The notes: generated by a model not told the origin, from the letters alone. 45,439 nt of DNA from Gammaproteobacteria bacterium (GCA_021773245.1 JAJFKK010000165.1:1-45439); one strand, 5' to 3'. Shown: positions 11,501-21,022, counted from the stretch's first letter. Made by a program: numbers and translations.

Positions 11501-11785
11501 TGCGGTTTGTCCGCCCATTGTTGGCAACAATGCATCTGGTCTTTCTTTTTCAATAATTCTTTCTACTGTCTGCCAATAAACCGGTTCGATATAGGTCGCA
11601 TCGGCCATTTCCGGATCAGTCATAATCGTTGCAGGATTAGAATTAACCAGTATGACTCGATAACCTTCTTCTTTGAGTGCCTTACACGCTTGCGCACCGG
11701 AGTAATCAAATTCACAAGCTTGTCCTATAACAATCGGACCGGCACCAATGATGAGAATACTTTTTATGTCAGTTCTTTTAGGCAT
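8564..11785 (-). CDS. carB: Carbamoyl-phosphate synthase large subunit
   Basis: A 1073-residue subunit (the E. coli length) that makes carbamoyl phosphate from bicarbonate, glutamine-derived ammonia and two ATP for arginine and pyrimidine synthesis. It has two tandem ATP-grasp synthetase halves ([20 protein letters not shown] at the N-terminus and [19 protein letters not shown] near residue 555), an oligomerisation region and a C-terminal MGS-like allosteric domain (about 940-1073). The ATG at 11785 (MPKRTDIKS, identical to the E. coli start) is preferred over the TTG two codons upstream. It lies 24 bp downstream of carA. Confidence 0.98.
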   Translation of the reverse strand: MPKRTDIKSILIIGAGPIVIGQACEFDYSGAQACKALKEEGYRVILVNSNPATIMTDPEMADATYIEPVYWQTVERIIEKERPDALLPTMGGQTALNCALDLDKHGVLEKYGVEMVGASKEAINKAEDRELFREAMNKIGLNMPKSEMVHNIEEGRKAMEIIGFPAIMRPSFTLGGTGGGIAYNRDEYMDICERGLEASPTSEVLVEQSVLGWKEYEMEVVRDSKDNCIIICSIENLDPMGVHTGDSITIAPAQTLTDKEYQIMRDASIKVLREIGVDTGGSNVQFAVNPENGGLIIIEMNPRVSRSSALASKATGFPIARVAAKLAVGYTLDELENEITGGATPASFEPSIDYIVTKIPRFTFEKFPQADDRLTTQMKSVGEVMAMGRTFQESLQKAIRGMETGVTGFNEIVDVSSENVLEQIERELRVPRADRLWYVADAFRHGLSVEEVFDLSFIDPWFLVQIHDLVEEENKLKKDGASSLTEERLIQLKRKGFSDERLAELVNLSESEIRQLRIDKNIRPVFKRVDSCAAEFESATAYMYSSYDVECEAAPSERQKIMVLGGGPNRIGQGIEFDYCCVQAAFAMRDAGYETIMVNCNPETVSTDYDTSDRLYFEPLTLENVLEIIHIEKPFGVIVQYGGQTPLKLARALESAGVPIVGTSPDSIDLAEDRERFQKLLEELGLKQPPNRTARNIEQAVKGAEEIGYPLVVRPSYVLGGRAMEIVYGEDDLRNYMDNAVKVSNSSPVLLDRFLNDAIEVDVDAISDGKDVCIAGIMEHIEQAGVHSGDSACSLPPHSLDTSIQDKLAEQVGAMARGLNVIGLMNTQFAIQGGEIYVLEVNPRASRTIPFVSKATGIPIAKIAVNCMVGNSLASQGITSVPVPDYYCVKESVFPFIKFLGVDPLLGPEMKSTGEVMGVGKTFGEAFAKGQFAAGETFPVSGKAFISVKEIDKKEAVIVSKELVALGYEIYATSGTCKTLKEAGIECERVNKVRDGQPHIVDMLKNDAIDLIVNTTEGKKAIADSFSIRRTALQHKVFYTTTMAGATATVEALKQRDSTGVNSLQELHKGVIA

Positions 11786-11809
11786 GGCCAATTCTATAAA
11801 TTAATTTTC

Positions 11810-12943
11810 TTATGACTTATGTTCTTTCATTAGATCAATGAAATGATTAAAGAGTGGTTGTAAATCATGAGGTCCCGGACTCGCTTCAGGATGTCCCTGA
11901 AAACCAAATACTGGAAGTTCATTATGGTGTACGCCTTGTAGCGATCCATCAAACAAGGAACGATGTGTTGCTGATAAGCAAGTTGGCAAACTTTCTTCAT
12001 CAACAGCAAAGCCATGGTTTTGGCTGGTAATTAATACTTGCCCACCTTCGAGTGCCTGCACTGGATGATTAGCACCATGATGACCAAATTTCATTTTTAT
12101 GGTCTTTGCACCCAGTGCCAAAGACAATAATTGATGTCCCAAACAAATACCAAACACGGGAAGGCCTGCATCTATAATTTCATTAATTGCAGTAATTGCA
12201 TAATCACACGGTTCTGGATCACCTGGACCATTTGATAAAAACACACCATCAGGTTTTTTAGCCAAAACGTCCTTTGCAGGCGTTTGTGCAGGAACTACAG
12301 TGACATCACAACCTTGGTCAACAAGTAGTCGAAGAATATTACGTTTGACACCAAAGTCATACGCAATGACGCGGAATTGTTTTTTATCTGGAACAGGCTT
12401 TGTGCCCTCTTCTAAATCCCATGTACTCTCATTCCATACATAGGACTCCTTGGTGCTCACATCTTTGGCCAAATCCATACCAACTAATCCAGCAAAAGAT
12501 TTCGCAGTTTCCACCGCTTTATTTGAATCAATATTAGAACCGGCTACAACACTAGCTTTCATTGCACCATTCTTACGTAGATGTCTTGTCAGTTGGCGTG
12601 TATCTATTCCTGCGATGGCAACAATTTTATGTCGCTTTAAATAGTCACTCAGTGTTTCAGTTGCACGCCAGTTACTCATCACAATAGGTAAATCTTTAAT
12701 TATCAAGCCACTGATATAAACACCATTAGATTCTTCGTCTTCCGGATTTGTACCTACATTACCGATATGAGGATGTGTCAGCGTTACAATCTGTTTGTAA
12801 TAGGAAGGATCGGTAATTATTTCCTGATATCCAGTTATCGCGGTATTAAAAACGACTTCGCCTATGGCTTCTCCATCAATACCAATTGATGTGCCGTAAA
12901 ATAATGAACCGTCTTCCAGAGCTAACAGGGCGTTACCAGACAA
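11810..12943 (-). CDS. carA: Carbamoyl-phosphate synthase small (glutaminase) subunit
   Basis: A 377-residue glutamine amidotransferase subunit that feeds ammonia to CarB. The class I glutaminase nucleophile is in [12 protein letters not shown]; the His-Glu pair is in [13 protein letters not shown]. The start is TTG at 12943 ([12 protein letters not shown]), with AGAGG about 9 nt upstream; no ATG lies near. First gene of the carA-carB-greA run. Its roughly 170-nt leader carries a promoter, a terminator-like hairpin and palindromes, described separately. Confidence 0.97.
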   Translation of the reverse strand: MSGNALLALEDGSLFYGTSIGIDGEAIGEVVFNTAITGYQEIITDPSYYKQIVTLTHPHIGNVGTNPEDEESNGVYISGLIIKDLPIVMSNWRATETLSDYLKRHKIVAIAGIDTRQLTRHLRKNGAMKASVVAGSNIDSNKAVETAKSFAGLVGMDLAKDVSTKESYVWNESTWDLEEGTKPVPDKKQFRVIAYDFGVKRNILRLLVDQGCDVTVVPAQTPAKDVLAKKPDGVFLSNGPGDPEPCDYAITAINEIIDAGLPVFGICLGHQLLSLALGAKTIKMKFGHHGANHPVQALEGGQVLITSQNHGFAVDEESLPTCLSATHRSLFDGSLQGVHHNELPVFGFQGHPEASPGPHDLQPLFNHFIDLMKEHKS

Positions 12944-13007
12944 AAAGTCTTACCTCTTAATGTTGTTGTAAATCGTCGCTCCAAACTAATGAATTCTCGC
13001 GACATTG

Positions 13008-13070
13008 CCTACATGGATGTAGGTATTCAGGAATTGCTTGGAGCAAAAATCCTGAGAGCCCATCCATGGA
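13008..13070. repeat. Palindrome cluster in the carA leader
   Basis: CCTACAT-GG-ATGTAGG (13008-13023), TCAGGA...TCCTGA (13027-13032 with 13050-13055) and the perfect palindrome TCCATGGA (13063-13070) lie in a row between the attenuator-like hairpin and carA. Two palindromes with an ATGGAT core around a central stem-loop give a REP/BIME-like arrangement. It could be a dispersed repeat or a folded leader RNA; only one copy is in the window. Confidence 0.5.
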
Positions 13071-13073
13071 CAT

Positions 13074-13103
13074 AAAAAAGGGAGTAACCGTGTGGCTACT
13101 CCC
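13074..13103 (-). terminator. Attenuator-like intrinsic terminator in the carA leader
   Basis: Read on the minus strand, GGGAGTA and TACTCCC pair (7 bp, extended by an inner GC pair) and are followed by TTTTTT. It lies between the carA promoter and carA, with no gene on that strand to terminate, because the gene upstream is divergent. It starts only about 10 nt after the predicted transcription start. An attenuator for carAB-greA is the simplest reading. Confidence 0.6.
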
Positions 13104-13119
13104 GTAGAATTGGAAGACG

Positions 13120-13149
13120 ATTATACTGTAATGGCGTAGGAACTGTCTA
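13120..13149 (-). promoter_or_regulatory. Predicted sigma-70 promoter of carAB-greA
   Basis: On the minus strand, TAGACA (13144-13149) and a perfect TATAAT (13120-13125) are separated by 18 bp. Transcription would start near 13113. The region is the spacer between divergent carA and the Rieske gene. No convincing ArgR box was seen. Confidence 0.6.
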
Positions 13150-13170
13150 TTCAGATAAGACAATTAACAT

Positions 13171-13518
13171 ATGAATTCTAAAAACAAAAAACACCTTGTT
13201 TGCAGCCTCGATGATTTAAAAAAAGCTGAGGCTTTTGGTACAGAAATCGTTATTGATGGGACAACAACGGCTTGTTTTCTCATTTATCATGAAAACCTGG
13301 TATACAGCTATCTTAATAGCTGCCCTCACACTGGTATCAACCTTGATTGGACACCAAATCAATTCCTCAACAGTGATAATGAATTCATCCAATGTTCTAC
13401 TCATGGTGCCTTGTTCAATATAAAAGATGGCCTATGCCTAAGAGGTCCATGTGTCGGCGATAGACTACAATTGATAGAAAATGAGGTATTCGAAAACAAC
13501 ATCTACCTGATTTCGTAA
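13171..13518 (+). CDS. Rieske-type [2Fe-2S] ferredoxin-like protein
   Basis: A 115-residue soluble protein with the two Rieske ligand motifs: CPHTG and CSTHG, giving two Cys and two His for a [2Fe-2S] cluster. It lacks an N-terminal membrane anchor, so it resembles the small ferredoxin-like Rieske proteins rather than cytochrome bc1 subunits. No oxygenase or reductase partner lies next to it. It is divergent from carA and 120 bp upstream of the kinase gene. The electron partner is unknown. Confidence 0.88.
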   Translation: MNSKNKKHLVCSLDDLKKAEAFGTEIVIDGTTTACFLIYHENLVYSYLNSCPHTGINLDWTPNQFLNSDNEFIQCSTHGALFNIKDGLCLRGPCVGDRLQLIENEVFENNIYLIS

Positions 13519-13638
13519 GGATTTTGTAAACTAACACACTATTTTTAATGTAATTTATTACTATGTGGTGCTAACCTTGCCTAATCAAGAATATGCATAA
13601 ACACAAAAATACCTTTTGGGTGGACCTATTCCTAAAAT

Positions 13639-15300
13639 ATGAGTGAAAAAAAACGTCATCTCAATGCACTCAAAACCGGTCAAAAGCTACACTGGTACGA
13701 GATTAGAGACATACTAGGCCAAGGTGGCTTCGGTATAACTTATCTCGCTCAGGATCTTAATCTTGGTCATGAGGTTGCCATCAAAGAATATCTACCTGTT
13801 GATCTTTCTATCCGAACCAAAAGCGGAACGGTCTCCCCTGTCTCTGAAGAACATCATGAAAGATATTATTGGGGTTTGGACCGATTCCTCGATGAAGCCC
13901 GTACACTCGGGCAATTCAAGCACCCTAATATTGTTCAAGTACGAAATGTATTTGAAGCCAATAATACGGCTTATATGGTCATGGAATATGAACTCGGCGA
14001 AACATTTCAGGATATTCTTAATCGTCGTAAAACCATTAGTGAGGCCGACCTCAAAACTATAATATTTCCCATTGTTGATGGCATGAAAGTGGTTCATGCC
14101 GCTGGCTTTATTCATCGAGATATTAAACCAGCCAATATCTTTCTTAGAGTTGATGGTGATCCGGTATTGCTCGACTTTGGTTCAGCAAGAACATCTCTTG
14201 AACAAGGCAATCAATCTTTGACCAGTATTTTTTCACGCGGCTATGCACCAATAGAGCAATACAACACTTCTGATGAATCTCAAGGAGCTTGGACTGACAT
14301 CTATGCACTTGGTGCGACAATGTATCGTTCAGTTAGTGGTATCCCGCCTACTGATGCTGTTGACCGTAGTGCTGCTATAGCACAAATAGAAAGCGATACT
14401 TATGTTTCTATTTCTGAAATTGCAGGTGATGAATATTCTGAAGATTTTTTAAAAGCAATTGATTATGCCATGCAATTTAGACAGCAAGATAGACCTCAAT
14501 CTATGTCTGAATGGATATCAACTTTCGATCGCCGAAGTATTACTGGTCGCAATGTGATCAACAACGATACTTCAACCATTGAAAAGCAAATTTCTGAAGC
14601 ACAATCTGGTGATGCTGCTGCTCAATCAAAGTTAGCATTTATGTATGCTAAAGGTATCCATGCTGAGAAAGATGAAAAGATGGCCGTTAATTGGTTTATG
14701 GAAGCGGCAGAAAATAATCATATTAATGCTCAGTATAATTTAGCACTGATGTATGCCAAGGGCAGAGGTGTAGAACAAAATTATAGTGAAGCACTAAGGT
14801 GGTACGAGTTAGCTGCAAACCAAGGTGATGTAATTTCTCAATATGCTTTAGGTGAAATGTATAGCAAAGGTATAGGAATTGATAAAGATGCTACGCGCGC
14901 ATTTGAATGGTTTATGAAAGCAGCTGGACAAGAAAACACGAATGCAGAATACAAAGTTGCTGAAATGTTACATAAAGGAATAGGCATTACAGAAGATTTA
15001 TCTGCCGCACATAAATGGTATGTAAAAGCATCAGACAAAGGACATACCTTGGCACAAATGAAATTGGCTTATATGTATGGCAAAGGTCAAGGTGTCGAAA
15101 GAAACGATACTGAATCATATCACTGGTTTCGAAAAGCTGCAGAACAAGGTCACCCGAAAGCACAATACAACCTTGGCGTCATTTACGCTAAAGGACGTGG
15201 CATAGAAAAAAATCCAGATGAAGCTAAGAAGTGGTATGAGCTCGCTGCACTCCAGGGTGATGAACATGCTGAAAAAGCGCTATCCCGTATTAGCTCTTAA
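13639..15300 (+). CDS. Ser/Thr protein kinase with C-terminal Sel1 repeats
   Basis: A 553-residue Hanks-type kinase. The glycine loop is LGQGGFGITYLAQD, the ATP-binding Lys is in EVAIKEYLP, the catalytic loop is FIHRDIKPANIF and the DFG motif is LLDFGSAR, followed by YAPIEQY in the activation segment. From about residue 320, six Sel1-type repeats follow (pattern AQxxLxxMYxKGxGVxxxxxxAxxWxxxAA), a likely protein-binding solenoid. There is no membrane segment, so it should be cytosolic. A paralogous kinase with a different C-terminus lies at 28576-29643. No cognate phosphatase is in the window. Confidence 0.93.
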   Translation: MSEKKRHLNALKTGQKLHWYEIRDILGQGGFGITYLAQDLNLGHEVAIKEYLPVDLSIRTKSGTVSPVSEEHHERYYWGLDRFLDEARTLGQFKHPNIVQVRNVFEANNTAYMVMEYELGETFQDILNRRKTISEADLKTIIFPIVDGMKVVHAAGFIHRDIKPANIFLRVDGDPVLLDFGSARTSLEQGNQSLTSIFSRGYAPIEQYNTSDESQGAWTDIYALGATMYRSVSGIPPTDAVDRSAAIAQIESDTYVSISEIAGDEYSEDFLKAIDYAMQFRQQDRPQSMSEWISTFDRRSITGRNVINNDTSTIEKQISEAQSGDAAAQSKLAFMYAKGIHAEKDEKMAVNWFMEAAENNHINAQYNLALMYAKGRGVEQNYSEALRWYELAANQGDVISQYALGEMYSKGIGIDKDATRAFEWFMKAAGQENTNAEYKVAEMLHKGIGITEDLSAAHKWYVKASDKGHTLAQMKLAYMYGKGQGVERNDTESYHWFRKAAEQGHPKAQYNLGVIYAKGRGIEKNPDEAKKWYELAALQGDEHAEKALSRISS

Positions 15301-15322
15301 GATTATTTTTAATAAGTCATAC

Positions 15323-15460
15323 CTAATCAGTTATGATAGCTAGTGCAGTTTCTAGCGTTAGAAACATACCAGCACCGGTAAACAATAGACCGAAGATAAA
15401 CCCGAACAAAATACCTGAGATTTTTATCTGATTTTGCTTTCCATCGAAGATAGAAAGTAA
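15323..15460 (-). pseudogene. Remnant of a small membrane-protein gene
   Basis: In the 325-bp gap between the kinase gene and phaC, the minus strand is open for 45 codons and ends in a TAG. It encodes ISGILFGFIFGLLFTGAGMF then LTLETALAIITD, a clear hydrophobic helix. It has no ATG/GTG/TTG near its beginning and no ribosome binding site. The sequence is reminiscent of the N-terminal helix of DUF3592-type proteins. A decayed gene is more likely than an active one; a chance hydrophobic frame is possible. Confidence 0.3.
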
Positions 15461-15556
15461 TCATTGTACTAAACGATATGTATTACTAGATACAGCTTTT
15501 TCGAATTTATTCCTTACGAAAAACTATTTAATTTGATTTAGAAATGAAGTTTATTA

Positions 15557-15587
15557 AAAAGACGGCACCAGATTGATGCCATCTTTT
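15557..15587 (-). terminator. Intrinsic terminator downstream of phaC
   Basis: On the minus strand GATGGCATC pairs with GGTGCCGTC (9 bp including two G-U pairs, 5-nt loop), flanked by AAA/TTT and ending in TTTTT. On the plus strand the same arms have C-A mismatches, so the structure is specific to the phaEC-side transcript. It lies about 40 bp after the phaC stop. Confidence 0.65.
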
Positions 15588-15625
15588 ATTTTATCATGAA
15601 CTGATGAGAACTATGAATCTTGATT

Positions 15626-16690
15626 CTAAGTACGTTTTTCTATCCATTTAGCAACAGCAGGTGGAATCATCTTTTGCGCTTTACCACTGACATAAATTCC
15701 AATGTGCCCACCAGGAAATTCCAATGACTCATAGTCTTTAGAACCGACACAACCCTCTAATGCCTTGGATGAATCTGGCGGAACCAAATGATCATGCATA
15801 GCGTAAATGTTAAGCACAGGAATTTTTATTTTAGCAAGGTCAACAATGTCGTTACCTATCTTTACTGTTCCTTTTACCAAACCATTCTCTTGGTAAAACT
15901 GTTTTATAAACTCGCGATAAGCTTCACCAGCTTGATCAGGACTATCAAAAATCCACTTTTCCATACGCATGAAGTTCATTGTTTTTTCTTCATCATCAAG
16001 TATGTTGACGAGGTCGACATACTTCTGCCCCATCAAGCTATATGGCTTCAAACTTAAGAATGCCATATTAAGCGTATCGCCTGAAATATTACCCATCGTA
16101 TCGACTACCTGATCAACATCTATATTGCGTGTCATACGACTTAAAAGGTCATCACTAGTATGAAAATCTACTGGTGTAACTGTGGTTATTAGGTTCTTTA
16201 CTTTTTCCTGATGTAACGCTGTATAACAGAGACTGAAAGCACCACCCTGACATATACCCAACATATTAATATTTTTTCTGTTATGTCTTTCACAAATAAC
16301 ATCTACGCACTGATTAATATAACCATTGATATAATCATCAAGCGTTAAAAATTTATCTGCGCTATCAGGATATCCCCAATCGATTAAGTAAACATCAAGG
16401 CCTTCATCAAGCAAACCTTGAATCATAGAGCGCCCATCTTGTAGATCAGCCATATAAGGACGATTCACTAAAGCATAAACAATTAACAGTGGTACAGAGT
16501 TTTGTTTTTTTGTACGTGCTTTAAAATGATATAAAACAAGTTTATCTTCTGAATAAACTGCTTCCTTCTCTGAAACACCAACGTTAATTTCATCCAGATT
16601 ACTTAAGGTATTAAAACCTTTAGCCAACTTACCATTAAATTCATGGATTTCGTTTATTATCGCATTTGGCGTCATTTGGAATGGATTCAT
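15626..16690 (-). CDS. phaC: Class III polyhydroxyalkanoate synthase subunit PhaC
   Basis: A 354-residue catalytic subunit that polymerises 3-hydroxyacyl-CoA (chiefly 3-hydroxybutyryl-CoA) into storage polyester on granules. The alpha/beta-hydrolase lipase-like box GICQGG carries the nucleophilic Cys (about 149); the Asp is in YAMHDHLVPP (about 300) and the His in GGHIGIYV (about 330). The length matches class III synthases, which need PhaE. phaE is 15 bp upstream on the same strand. Confidence 0.96.
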   Translation of the reverse strand: MNPFQMTPNAIINEIHEFNGKLAKGFNTLSNLDEINVGVSEKEAVYSEDKLVLYHFKARTKKQNSVPLLIVYALVNRPYMADLQDGRSMIQGLLDEGLDVYLIDWGYPDSADKFLTLDDYINGYINQCVDVICERHNRKNINMLGICQGGAFSLCYTALHQEKVKNLITTVTPVDFHTSDDLLSRMTRNIDVDQVVDTMGNISGDTLNMAFLSLKPYSLMGQKYVDLVNILDDEEKTMNFMRMEKWIFDSPDQAGEAYREFIKQFYQENGLVKGTVKIGNDIVDLAKIKIPVLNIYAMHDHLVPPDSSKALEGCVGSKDYESLEFPGGHIGIYVSGKAQKMIPPAVAKWIEKRT

Positions 16691-16705
16691 TTTCTACTCC
16701 AATAT

Positions 16706-17860
16706 TTAAAATTTAATTTCAATTACATCTTTCTTAGCGGGACTTCTTTTCTTTTGCACTTTCTTTTTAGTAGCCTTGGCCGCTTTATTAACTATTTTCT
16801 TTTTAGAAACTTTTTTCTTTGCGGTCTTTTTCTTTGTAGTGCTTACAGATTTAGTCTTTACCACTGAATCTGATTTTGTCGGTTTTTGCTTACTAATTCC
16901 TTCTTTTATAGCTTTTAATTCACTCTCTAACTCTTTAACTTTTTTACGCAATTCATAATGTCGACGTTCAAGTTCATTAACCGTGCTATTTGTCGGGATA
17001 TTCATAGCCGTCAGGATATCTTCATTCACTTCCTGGCTTAACTTCATAAACGCCATTTGTGAATTAACCAAACGCCCATTCAGTTCAGAATATTCATTAG
17101 TAAAAGCATGATCAGCATAGACTTTTTCATTTGACTCAACCCATAAATCATAAATCTGACGCATCGATTCAAAGTTTTCACCTTTCTTGTTCATATGCAA
17201 AATTTTCTTTCGCATTAACTCAAGTGCATCTTGACTCAATTGAGTCATAACTTCCTGATTTTCAATCGCGTTATCTTGATAGATTGCGCCTAGCTTTATC
17301 AGTTTTTGAATCTTTTCTTGAGATTCTCTTGAATGACCTATTCCTGGCATGGATAACAATTTATTACGCATTGCTTTCATATCAGCATTATTAAAATCAA
17401 ACATATTTGAAAAATCAAACATGCCATCTGACGTATTATTTTTCATTCCCGCAAAGGGCATATCAAAAGCACCGGATAATGAACCCCAACTTAAACCACT
17501 AGATTTTTGTGAAAACATTGATTGGAGATCTTCAAATGTTTTATTAATAAAACTATTTACATCTTTTTTATTATTTAAACTTGAGATTCCATTAATTAAA
17601 TTCGAAAACTGTTCTCCCAAAAAATAGTAGTTCTGACTTTGCCCTACTATCTTTTCAAATAAATTTTCGTTGTGCGTATTTTCACCTGTTTTTACAGATG
17701 TCCACCATTGATCAATTGCACTACTCCAAAAAGAATTTGCAGACGAATTGTTATTAAAAAGTGTATCTGCTGAATTAAAGGACTTTAACGCGTCAAAATA
17801 CTTTTCCTGAAAGTCAGACCAGTTTAAATCATCAGTTTTGTTTTTTTCATTATTACTCAT
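16706..17860 (-). CDS. phaE: Class III polyhydroxyalkanoate synthase subunit PhaE
   Basis: A 384-residue non-catalytic partner of PhaC. Its N-terminal Trp-rich amphipathic region (WSDFQEKYFDAL, SFWSSAIDQWW), the conserved PGIGHSRE segment and the coiled-coil region (ELERRHYELRKKVKELESEL, about 300) fit PhaE. The last 60 residues are a lysine/alanine-rich tail like histone H1 or AlgP tails, which may bind nucleic acid or granules. Position directly upstream of phaC supports the call. Confidence 0.9.
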   Translation of the reverse strand: MSNNEKNKTDDLNWSDFQEKYFDALKSFNSADTLFNNNSSANSFWSSAIDQWWTSVKTGENTHNENLFEKIVGQSQNYYFLGEQFSNLINGISSLNNKKDVNSFINKTFEDLQSMFSQKSSGLSWGSLSGAFDMPFAGMKNNTSDGMFDFSNMFDFNNADMKAMRNKLLSMPGIGHSRESQEKIQKLIKLGAIYQDNAIENQEVMTQLSQDALELMRKKILHMNKKGENFESMRQIYDLWVESNEKVYADHAFTNEYSELNGRLVNSQMAFMKLSQEVNEDILTAMNIPTNSTVNELERRHYELRKKVKELESELKAIKEGISKQKPTKSDSVVKTKSVSTTKKKTAKKKVSKKKIVNKAAKATKKKVQKKRSPAKKDVIEIKF

Positions 17861-17936
17861 AGTTGCATCTCAAAATTCAATTACACATAAAAAAATAAAA
17901 CTAGCATTCTTATAATTTAAAGTCTTTATCATTATT

Positions 17937-17974
17937 AAAAAAAAACCCGTATAAGCGTGTGCTATACGGGTTTT
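17937..17974 (-). terminator. Intrinsic terminator downstream of the phasin gene
   Basis: CCCGTATA and TATACGGG form a perfect 8-bp stem, extended by AAAA/TTTT, with a 9-nt loop. On the minus strand it ends in a T-run of nine. It lies about 30 bp after the phasin stop, so the abundant phasin message is probably separated from phaEC. Confidence 0.8.
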
Positions 17975-18003
17975 AATATAAAAGAGGAGTTTACTTTAAA
18001 CTA

Positions 18004-18384
18004 TTAAGCCGCTGCTTTTTTAGTCGCTTTCTTAGCAGTTTTAGTGCTTTCAGCTGCAACTTCATTTACTGAATTTTCAACCCAGCTAGCAACTTCATCA
18101 CGTGAATCAGTCAATACATCAGTAGATTTACGGGTAAATTCCATCACTTTACTACTGTAATCATTTGCAAAGTCAGCTTCAGCAGATATCGCATCTTTGT
18201 AGTTGGTGCTAGCACCAAGTGTTTTAGTTAATTCAACACCAGATTCGATACTGTATGTAGCTAAGCCCATTTGTAATTCAGTTAACTCTTTAAGAGCTTT
18301 ACTGTTGATTGAAGCCAATTCTTGCATAGCGTTATATGATGCTTTGCTCATTTCGGTCATTTTTTCAAAAATTTCGTTTTGCAT
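18004..18384 (-). CDS. Phasin (PHA granule-associated protein)
   Basis: A 126-residue, largely helical protein that coats PHA granules. It begins MQNEIFEKMTEMSKASYNAM, has the phasin-family amphipathic pattern with few hydrophobic clusters, and ends in an Ala/Lys tail (AKKATKKAAA). The ATG at 18384 is chosen because TAGGAG lies about 7 nt upstream; an in-frame start 24 codons further upstream lacks a ribosome binding site and overlaps the promoter palindromes. Located just upstream of phaE-phaC. Confidence 0.88.
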   Translation of the reverse strand: MQNEIFEKMTEMSKASYNAMQELASINSKALKELTELQMGLATYSIESGVELTKTLGASTNYKDAISAEADFANDYSSKVMEFTRKSTDVLTDSRDEVASWVENSVNEVAAESTKTAKKATKKAAA

Positions 18385-18433
18385 TTTATTTCTCCTAATA
18401 ACAATGTTTTTCAAATATGGCGTTATTGTGCAC

Positions 18434-18453
18434 TGCAATATATTGCATTGCAA
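18434..18453. promoter_or_regulatory. TGCA-rich palindrome upstream of phasin, possible PhaR-type operator
   Basis: The 14-bp palindrome TGCAATATATTGCA is followed directly by TTGCAA and preceded by GTGCAC (18428-18433), 50-70 bp upstream of the phasin ATG. TGC-rich palindromes are known operators for PhaR repressors of phasin genes. No phaR is in the window, so the binding protein is inferred. Confidence 0.45.
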
Positions 18454-18516
18454 CATTTTTTTTAGGAAAAACAGTTATAATTTTAAAAAAGATAGAGAAT
18501 AAAAACTAAACCATTG

Positions 18517-19065
18517 TTAATAATGCAATTCTTCGGGACAATTCTTGTATGCCTCTATTGAGTCAACAATCTCTTTCTTTGCTTCATCATCACCGTACCA
18601 ACCATCAATTTTGACCCATTTATTAGGTTCAAGATCCTTGTAATGCTCAAAAAAGTGCGTTATTTGGTTGAGTAAAGCAACTTGTACATCGTTATATGAG
18701 TTCACTTTACTATGAAATTTCGATACAGAATCAAGAGGAACACACATCACTTTCCCATCATCTCCGGCCTCATCTGTCATTTTTAACAAGCCTATAGGCC
18801 GACATCGTATAACAGAGCCATGAATCAATGGCATGGGCGTCATGACAATAACATCAACAGGGTCACCATCTTTTGCCAGCGTTTTGGGAATATAACCGTA
18901 GTTACAAGGATAACGCATTGCTGTATTCAAAAATCGATCGACAAACATTGCGCCAGTTTCCTTGTCTAGCTCATACTTTACTGGTTCACCGTTTAAAGGG
19001 ATTTCAACGATAACATTTACTTCTTCCGGTGGATTTTTACCGGCACTTACTCTATCAAGATTCAT
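18517..19065 (-). CDS. ppa: Family I inorganic pyrophosphatase
   Basis: A 182-residue cytoplasmic enzyme that hydrolyses pyrophosphate to phosphate (E. coli Ppa is 176). The active-site signature DGDPVDVIV is present, along with the Lys/Glu/Tyr residues in EIPLNGEPVKYELDK and YPCNYGYIP. It follows acs by 19 bp on the same strand with a CAGGAAG ribosome binding site, so removal of the pyrophosphate made by Acs is likely its local role. Confidence 0.97.
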   Translation of the reverse strand: MNLDRVSAGKNPPEEVNVIVEIPLNGEPVKYELDKETGAMFVDRFLNTAMRYPCNYGYIPKTLAKDGDPVDVIVMTPMPLIHGSVIRCRPIGLLKMTDEAGDDGKVMCVPLDSVSKFHSKVNSYNDVQVALLNQITHFFEHYKDLEPNKWVKIDGWYGDDEAKKEIVDSIEAYKNCPEELHY

Positions 19066-19084
19066 TTAAACTTCCTGAGTTGAT

Positions 19085-21022
19085 TTATTTAGTCAGACGG
19101 TTTTCGATTAGATCATCGACTACCGCAGGGTCGGCAAGAGTACTCGTATCACCTAGAGTATCAAGCTCATTTGCAGCAACCTTACGTAAAATACGGCGCA
19201 TAATTTTACCGGATCGGGTTTTTGGCAGACCAGGTGCCCATTGAATGGCATCGGGAGATGCTATTGGTCCAATTTCTTTCCTAACATGCTTAACCAATTC
19301 TTTACGTAAATCATCCGTTGCTTCTACGCCGTTCATTAAAGTGACATAGGCATAAATACCCTGTCCTTTAATGTCATGCGGAAAACCAACAACTGCCGCT
19401 TCAGCTACTGCATCATGAAGAACTAAAGCGCTTTCTACTTCAGCTGTACCCATTCGATGACCTGAAACATTGATGACATCATCAACACGACCAGTAATCC
19501 AGTAATAGCCATCTTCATCCCGGCGAGCACCATCGCCGCTAAAATATTTACCTGGAAACATCGTGAAGTATGCTTCTTTAAAACGCGCATGATCACCGTA
19601 TAAAGTGCGCATTTGACCTGGCCATGGTCTTTTTATACAAAGTGCTCCCTCAGTTGCTCCTTCTAATTCATTACCTTGATCATCTACAATACATGGCTCA
19701 ACACCAAAGAATGGTAGTGTTGCAGAACCTGGTTTAAGTGCAGTAGCGCCAGGGAATGGTGTAATTAAATGACCGCCTGTTTCAGTTTGCCACCAGGTGT
19801 CGACAATAGGACATTTGCCATTGCCAATCACATTATAATACCACTCCCAAGCTTCAGGATTAATAGGTTCACCAACCGATCCTAAAATGCGTAAACTGGA
19901 ACGATCCGTCTTAGTTACAAATTCATCGCCCTGCCCCATCAGCATACGAATTGCTGTTGGTGCCGTATAAAACGAGTTAACTTTCCACTTATCTACTACT
20001 TGCCAAAAACGACTTGCGTCAGGAAATGTTGGGACACCTTCAAACATCAGCGAAGTAGCGCCATTAGCAAGAGGGCCATAAACAATATAAGAATGACCTG
20101 TCACCCACCCAACATCAGCAGTACACCAATAGACTTCACCTTCTTGATAATCGAAAATATACTTATGAGTCATTGCGGCATAGAGTAAATATCCGCCTGT
20201 GGTATGTACGACACCTTTTGGTTTACCAGTTGAACCGGAGGTATACAGAATAAATAAAGGATCTTCTGCATCCATTTCTTCTGGTGGGCAATCTATTGAA
20301 GCTTCTGCTATAGCATCGTGATACCAAATATCACGGTCATCATTCCATTCGATATCGCCACCGGTACGTTTAACAACGATACAAGTCGTTACACTGGAAC
20401 ATCCATCCATTCCTTTATCAGCATTTGCTTTTAGGGGAATCTGTTTCTTACCGCGCAGGCTAAAATCACTGGTAATAACTGCTTTACATTCCGCATCTTT
20501 AATTCGACTATTTAATGCGTCAGGAGAAAAACCACCAAAGACTATAGAATGAACTGCACCAATTCGTGTGCAAGCCAGCATCGCAACTGACGCCTCAGGT
20601 ATCATTGGCATGTATAAACAAACCCGATCACCCTTTTCGACTCCACGTGATTTTAATACATTGGCAAAACGGCAAACTTCCTCGTGTAATTCCTTATAAG
20701 TAATTTGTCTGTCTTCTTCCGGATCATCACCTTCCCAGATGATTGCAACTTGATCACCACGAGTATCTAAATGTCGATCCAGGCAATTGTATGAAACATT
20801 GAGCTTGCCACCTAAAAACCATTTTATATTTGCCTCGTTATAATCCCACTCCTGAACCTTGTCCCATTTTTTAGACCAGGTCAGAAATTCTTCAGCTTGT
20901 TCTCCCCAAAACGCATCAGAATCATTAATTGAATGAGCATACATTTTCTGATATTTATCAGAATCGATGTGTGCCTGCTTAGCGATATCACTAGGTACTT
21001 CGTATGTTTTAACTTCTGACAC
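19085..21022 (-). CDS. acs: Acetyl-CoA synthetase (AMP-forming)
   Basis: Activates acetate to acetyl-CoA through acetyl-AMP, releasing pyrophosphate. The AMP-binding motif is [15 protein letters not shown], followed by [10 protein letters not shown] and the acylation-regulated lysine in [10 protein letters not shown]. The GTG at 21022 ([10 protein letters not shown], 645 aa) is preferred because GGAG lies 6 nt upstream and it matches the E. coli start MSQIHK; a GTG four codons upstream is possible. The next gene on the strand is ppa, then the PHA genes. An FNR/Anr-type box lies about 60 bp upstream. Confidence 0.97.
   Translation of the reverse strand: MSEVKTYEVPSDIAKQAHIDSDKYQKMYAHSINDSDAFWGEQAEEFLTWSKKWDKVQEWDYNEANIKWFLGGKLNVSYNCLDRHLDTRGDQVAIIWEGDDPEEDRQITYKELHEEVCRFANVLKSRGVEKGDRVCLYMPMIPEASVAMLACTRIGAVHSIVFGGFSPDALNSRIKDAECKAVITSDFSLRGKKQIPLKANADKGMDGCSSVTTCIVVKRTGGDIEWNDDRDIWYHDAIAEASIDCPPEEMDAEDPLFILYTSGSTGKPKGVVHTTGGYLLYAAMTHKYIFDYQEGEVYWCTADVGWVTGHSYIVYGPLANGATSLMFEGVPTFPDASRFWQVVDKWKVNSFYTAPTAIRMLMGQGDEFVTKTDRSSLRILGSVGEPINPEAWEWYYNVIGNGKCPIVDTWWQTETGGHLITPFPGATALKPGSATLPFFGVEPCIVDDQGNELEGATEGALCIKRPWPGQMRTLYGDHARFKEAYFTMFPGKYFSGDGARRDEDGYYWITGRVDDVINVSGHRMGTAEVESALVLHDAVAEAAVVGFPHDIKGQGIYAYVTLMNGVEATDDLRKELVKHVRKEIGPIASPDAIQWAPGLPKTRSGKIMRRILRKVAANELDTLGDTSTLADPAVVDDLIENRLTK

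Noticed and set aside
12957-13163. 68-codon open frame through the carA leader, a possible leader peptide
   Set aside because: Its start lies upstream of the predicted promoter, and the next internal ATG follows directly after TTTTTT with no ribosome binding site. It has no arginine or pyrimidine-codon run.
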